Below are positions 20,532 to 23,783 of a stretch of DNA of 23,783 nt, in pieces. This stretch comes from Priapulus caudatus. Taxonomy: Eukaryota; Priapulida; Priapulimorpha; Priapulimorphida; Priapulidae. The stretch is taken from contig NW_014577832.1 of assembly GCF_000485595.1 (NCBI RefSeq), positions 90,952 to 114,734 on the forward strand, written 5' to 3'. The notes under the pieces are model-generated. The model had not been told where the DNA came from and searched no databases. It saw only the letters and a list, made by a program, of their open reading frames with translations. A program made the translations under genes and the position numbers. Each line of letters opens with the position of its first letter. The first letter of the stretch is position 1.

Positions 20532-20543
20532 CTACTAACCTGT
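20532..20543 (-). other. Splice donor of Zic exon 1
   Basis: On the minus strand the coding sequence reads CACACAG then GTTAGTAG. The GT is at 20539-20538. The open frame reaches a stop (TAG, 20537-20535) only three bases into the putative intron, so translation cannot continue and splicing is needed for fingers 4 and 5. Phase 1 after the first base of the Gly codon in HTGEKPF agrees with my recollection of the family intron between fingers 3 and 4. Confidence 0.85.
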
Positions 20544-21500
20544 GTGCGTTCTTTTGTGTATCTTGAGGTTTTCACTGCGCGCGAACACCTTTCCGCATCC
20601 GGGGAACGGGCACGGAAACGGCTTCTCTCCCGTGTGGACGCGAATGTGATTCACTAGTTTGTATTTTGCCTTGAACGAGCGACCGTCGCGTGGGCAGTTA
20701 AGCCAGTAGCAGGCGTGGTTCGTACACTCGGGCCCGCCGACGTGCTCGACTGTCAGATGCGTGACGATCTCGTGCATGCTTGTGAACGTCTTATTACAGG
20801 GCTTCTTCGGCGTCGGCTGGTCGGGATCCTCCCAGAGGCAAGAGAGCTCCTGTTTGATCGGCTGTCTCATGTAGCGGAAGAAGGCGCCCGGGGCGTGATG
20901 ATGGGCCATGTTCATCGCCGGATGATGGTTCATCAGGTTCATATGATGGTTGGCAAACGGGTCGCTGCGCGGACTCGTCATCTGGCCGAATTGGTCCTGA
21001 CGCGAGTACATGTCGTGAGAGGGAATGCCCAGCTTGTGTCCGCCCGTTGTCGGGTCGGCGATGCCCGGAAAAAGCACGTGCGACGATACGGGTTCGACCT
21101 GGCCGTGAGGGTGATGTAGACTAGTCGCCGACTGCGATGCGAACATGCCATGGTGACCGTTGGAGGTTTCGTGCGTCGGCAGCATGTGATGGTCCCGCCG
21201 AAGAAGGAAATCGCGTGCGGCGTAGGAACCGACGTGTCCGTGGTGCGAGTAGCCGTTCGGTTGCGGGTTGAATTGGTGCGCCTGCGAGTCGTGGGCTTGC
21301 GGGCTCAGCTTGAAACCCATGTGTGCAGCGTGCGAGGAGTCCATAAACGGGTTAATAACATCTGCCTGCTCGCTGCTATGGTGTAATCCAAAGCCATGCA
21401 TGTTGTTATGATGCCCGTGGTGTGCGTCCATTAGCCTTAATGCTGGATTCCTTTTTCCCAGTCCGGGGTCCATAATCTGCGCTGTCAGAGCTTCTGTCAT
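20540..21500 (-). CDS. Zic: Zic / odd-paired family zinc-finger transcription factor, first coding exon (partial CDS)
   Basis: Zic proteins are nuclear C2H2 zinc-finger transcription factors that act in neural, segmental and mesodermal patterning. This exon encodes 320 residues plus one base. The N-terminal region is His- and Met-rich. The ZOC motif is at about residues 49-68 (INPF...HMGFKLSP), followed by [12 protein letters not shown] (88-99), SSHVLFPG (about 139-146), a [10 protein letters not shown] segment and the ZF-NC motif [16 protein letters not shown] (204-219). Finger 1 uses C221/C235/H248/H253 with W223. Finger 2 uses C264/C269/H285/H289 with W266. These form the tandem CWCH2 pair typical of Zic/Gli proteins. 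Finger 3 uses C297/C302/H315/H319. The exon ends after KRTHT with a phase-1 donor, ACAG|GTTAGT, on the minus strand. The start is the first ATG after an in-frame stop (TAA at 21555-21557) and has A at -3. Fingers 4-5 and the C-terminus should follow in exon 2, which is not seen leftwards to the window edge. The frame is intact and the family is certain. The paralogue and species are not. Confidence 0.97.
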
Positions 21501-21628
21501 GCTCTCACCAGTTTGCCACAGAGCCAAATAAACTTTACAGGCAACAAGCTGTCTTTACTATTCCCTGAAAACACAAGTTTGTTAGGGCCGCAGCGTGAGT
21601 GGGCACGAAGGGGCAATTACGCTCTATG

Positions 21629-21638
21629 CCCATTGGCT
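21629..21638 (-). promoter_or_regulatory. Extended CCAAT box (NF-Y type) upstream of Zic
   Basis: The minus strand reads AGCCAATGGG, which fits the extended NF-Y consensus RRCCAATSRG. It is oriented with the Zic gene, about 130 bp before its start codon, and lies next to the PBX/MEIS decamer. CCAAT boxes at this distance from a transcription start are common in animal promoters. The Zic start site itself is not visible here. Confidence 0.45.
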
Positions 21639-21647
21639 CCTGCAGTT

Positions 21648-21657
21648 TGATTGACAG
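21648..21657 (+). promoter_or_regulatory. PBX:MEIS/PREP decamer (TGATTGACAG) upstream of Zic
   Basis: The ten bases are an exact match to the composite site of PBX with MEIS or PREP homeodomain proteins, known as the DECA motif. It lies about 148 bp upstream of the Zic ATG. By chance one expects about 0.045 matches in the whole window on both strands, and about 0.0004 within 200 bp of a given start codon, assuming equal base frequencies. An extended CCAAT box lies 9-11 bp away. Binding is inferred from sequence only. Confidence 0.5.
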
Positions 21658-21756
21658 CGAGAGGTGCGAACATTCGCGCTGGCGCATGCGTGCGCACCTA
21701 TCCGTGAAGATTCGTACATGTCAAATAACTGAGACGATGTCGACATCCAGCTGCGA

Positions 21757-22923
21757 ATGTCTTGTTTTTTGGAGCTAAATACGCGTGTTTCAATGCTTTT
21801 CGTAAATGAGGCTTATAGCAATCGAGTTGCCTTATCAGCGCGCGTACGTACATCAGTGAAACTATGCGATTCGTCGCTGGCTATAAACGCACTACTCTAC
21901 GAGCGGAGAGGACAAGAGAAAAGCTCTCGTCGATGCTATCTCTGCCTCAGCAGCATTGCTCTCTCGCAGCGCGTGTTTCATTCATCGCCGACTCGCTCAT
22001 CCTTAACAGGTGCGCTTCGTGGCAGGTCTACTAAACTCACTCCTGTCAAAATCCATGATTTCATTCGTCTTTGTTGCGCGTGCGAGTAAGTAAGTAAAAA
22101 CTCTCTCTCGCGCGCAGCCCAACCAGTCCGCGAACGTGGAATGCGCCGTGCTTAGCAACCAACTCGCACTTATAACAATCTCGTTCGACCATCATTATAT
22201 TTTCGCGTGTAGCGGAGAGTGCTGTTCACTCGTAGACGTCTTAATTCCGCGCAACACAAAAAGTGTTAATTTCGGCCGGAGGCGTTAAGAAGACGTATCG
22301 ACGAAGCGTGAACGTAAAGATTTCTATATGGTTCGGTTAACATTTAACAGCATCGCGCGTATATACAGCGAGCACAATCCACCCCACAGCGCATCAGCGT
22401 TATATTAACTCTCTCTACCTGTCTGCTGTACCTTCTCACACCTCCGATCGGCTACTTGCGCGTAGTAAAAAAAAGTTGCCACCTGATTAGCGGGGCGTGT
22501 ATACGTTCGTAACGCGCACACAACGGTCGCTCATCGCCGAGAACGACCGATCGATCGAGATCCGAACAAACGTGGGGTGGGGAAATCGAATCGGGATCGA
22601 CCCCCCCCCTCCCCAAATCCCGTCTTTTCTTCGGCCTACTCTCCGGGGGACAAAGACGTGGGTCATTTGTGGGCATCGTTGCGACAAACGCCTAGCTCGC
22701 TAAGCCGCGTCAATGGTAGGGGCAGGCTCGTGACATAATGCGGACAGTGGTAGAACAAGATGATCAGAGCGCAAACTTGATCGGCAGCGACCTCCCTCTT
22801 GCTATGATTTGTGCTAAAAGGCAACCCCTCTAATTAAGGGCATTACGCGTCCCGCGAAAATCACTGTCCGCCAGTTAGTCCGCCGTTGTGTGTCGCGCGC
22901 TGTGCGAACATGTAACTAGTAAT
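21757..22923. other. Far-upstream Zic flank, no supported gene
   Basis: Mixed sequence. A 110-codon plus-strand frame (21757-22089) opens divergently from Zic but matches nothing I know and has no supporting signals. A C run at 22600-22614 and GGGGTGGGG near 22573 are the only marked composition features. Confidence 0.4.
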
Positions 22924-22942
22924 GGGTGGGTGGGGGGAAGGG
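22924..22942 (+). other. G-quadruplex-type motif
   Basis: GGG-T-GGG-T-GGGGGG-AA-GGG meets the canonical four-run pattern with short loops. Confidence 0.7.
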
Positions 22943-23092
22943 CTGCTTTATCATTCTTTCCGTACTGCCTTTATCAGTTCGCACCATCTCCGAGAGTAAT
23001 TGAAGGAGAGGGAGGGACAAGTCGTAACGGCTTGAGGCAACACGGACGCCCACCCACCGGGCTGAGCGACCACTCACGGTAAGCCTGCGCAG

Positions 23093-23150
23093 CACACACC
23101 CCCCCCCACCCCCACCACCACCACCCCCCCACCACACCCCCACCCCCACC
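23093..23150 (-). repeat. C-rich tract, G-quadruplex-type on the minus strand
   Basis: CACC/CCCC runs without G over 58 bp. The minus strand has at least five runs of three or more G. Confidence 0.8.
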
Positions 23151-23683
23151 TGCATAAGCGATGTCCGCGAACTTCTATCGTCGATGCATCTGTTACCGTT
23201 GTTAACGATACGCGCGGAAAAGCGTGTGTTGTAAGCATGCAGGTGTGAACTTGCTACTGACGCATGCGTTGCTGGCACGTGCAAAATCGAGGTCTTAGAG
23301 AAATTAATCTATTTTCTCGCCAATTAACCCCAACATTAAACTAGGTATAGGTAAAAAAATGTTTTGAGTTTTAGACGGTGTAATTCGTTGCACACAATCC
23401 GTGTTTACGCATGTCGTGAGCGGTTTAGTTGATGTGCGACAGGCACAAGCTATCACACTGCTGCCCACCGTCACCTATAACATCCGAACACAAACTACGC
23501 TTTACGTAGTTGTGTAGCATTACTAAGAATAGCAAATTTGCATCGTGTCATATCATAGAATCATCGGCTTTTCGAATCATCGAGTTATTTCTTGCGTGAG
23601 TTTAGAATAATCTCTTGTTTAGTTACTTGTTGCGGTCGTTACACGTGAGCTGTCAACATGATTCCCATATACATCGCTGGGAA
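23151..23683. other. Unique non-coding stretch
   Basis: Nothing gene-like. One exact T-box half-site sequence (AGGTGTGAA, 23241-23249) occurs but is expected by chance often enough. Confidence 0.4.
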
Positions 23684-23697
23684 CAGAGAGAAGAGAG

Positions 23698-23783
<86 letters not shown>
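23684..23783. repeat. GA microsatellite at the window end
   Basis: Nearly pure GA for about 85 bp, running off the right edge. Confidence 0.95.

Larger units (their letters stand above)
21501..21756 (-). promoter_or_regulatory. Proposed Zic 5' leader and proximal promoter region
   Basis: This is the 256 bp immediately upstream of the Zic ATG. Besides the CCAAT and PBX/MEIS motifs it holds an alternating GCGCATGCGTGCGC stretch at 21682-21695, which resembles NRF1 sites but is not an exact consensus. A possible splice acceptor (minus strand TTGTGTTTTCAG, with AG at 21566-21565) could mark the 3' end of a 5' UTR intron. If so, the motifs would be intronic rather than promoter. No clear TATA box is seen. 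Confidence 0.35.

Noticed and set aside
20715-21386. Plus-strand frames at 20715-21119 and 21150-21386
   Set aside because: Antisense shadows of the Zic exon.
21500-21527. Start of Zic at the upstream in-frame TTG (21527)
   Set aside because: The first ATG after the in-frame stop is at 21500 and has a good context. Non-ATG initiation is not needed.
21757-22089. 110-codon plus-strand frame, divergent from Zic
   Set aside because: A divergent partner gene would be attractive, as Zic genes are paired in vertebrates, but the protein has no zinc fingers, no known motif and a length expected by chance.
23241-23249. T-box half-site AGGTGTGAA upstream of Zic
   Set aside because: A nine-base match is expected about 0.2 times in this window by chance, and nothing else supports it.

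Overview
The window looks like nuclear DNA of a bilaterian animal, most likely an invertebrate and possibly a protostome. The only confidently protein-coding sequence is on the minus strand (20540-21500). It is the first coding exon of a Zic / odd-paired family zinc-finger transcription factor. It carries the Zic-Opa conserved (ZOC) motif, the ZF-NC motif just before the fingers, the first three of the five family fingers and a clean GT splice donor. The remaining two fingers and the C-terminus are not found in the window. If the assembly is right, the first intron therefore runs leftwards for more than 20 kb. I cannot name the species. The phylum is uncertain.

About 16.5 kb of the window (345-16790) is two head-to-tail copies of one unit of about 9.1 kb. 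Copy 1 is about 345-9440 and copy 2 is about 9465-16790. A placeholder of 25 Ns (13696-13720) in copy 2 replaces about 1.9 kb that copy 1 has. Each copy holds, in order: a GT-rich start, two homopurine GA tracts, an AT-rich minisatellite of about 33 bp, an AT dinucleotide block, a CA tract, a GC/CpG-rich block, a C-rich block, a CT tract (copy 1 only), a second CA tract, an AGT/AGC trinucleotide block, a short open frame of unknown meaning and a 290-bp MITE-like inverted-repeat element. No recognisable gene lies in the unit. The copies differ mostly by scattered single-base indels. The longer, insertion-rich version is copy 1 in the first half of the unit and copy 2 in the second half. This points to unpolished long-read sequence at the outer flanks, although a real block substitution (8129-8297 against 15248-15527) shows that the copies or haplotypes are not identical.

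From 16790 to 20540 is a non-coding, microsatellite-rich stretch that is probably Zic intron 1. It has a 450-bp GT tract, G-quadruplex-type G runs, AT blocks, a perfect 22-bp AT-rich hairpin and three tandem 35-bp repeats next to the exon. Upstream of Zic (21501-23783), an exact PBX/MEIS-PREP decamer sits beside an extended CCAAT box, about 130-160 bp before the start codon. This is the best candidate regulatory element in the window. Farther out are G-quadruplex-type tracts, and the window ends inside a GA microsatellite.

No prokaryotic system, CRISPR array, rRNA or tRNA was seen. The notable content is the Zic exon with its promoter-proximal motif pair, the tandem 9-kb unit with its assembly signature, and a few small repeats.
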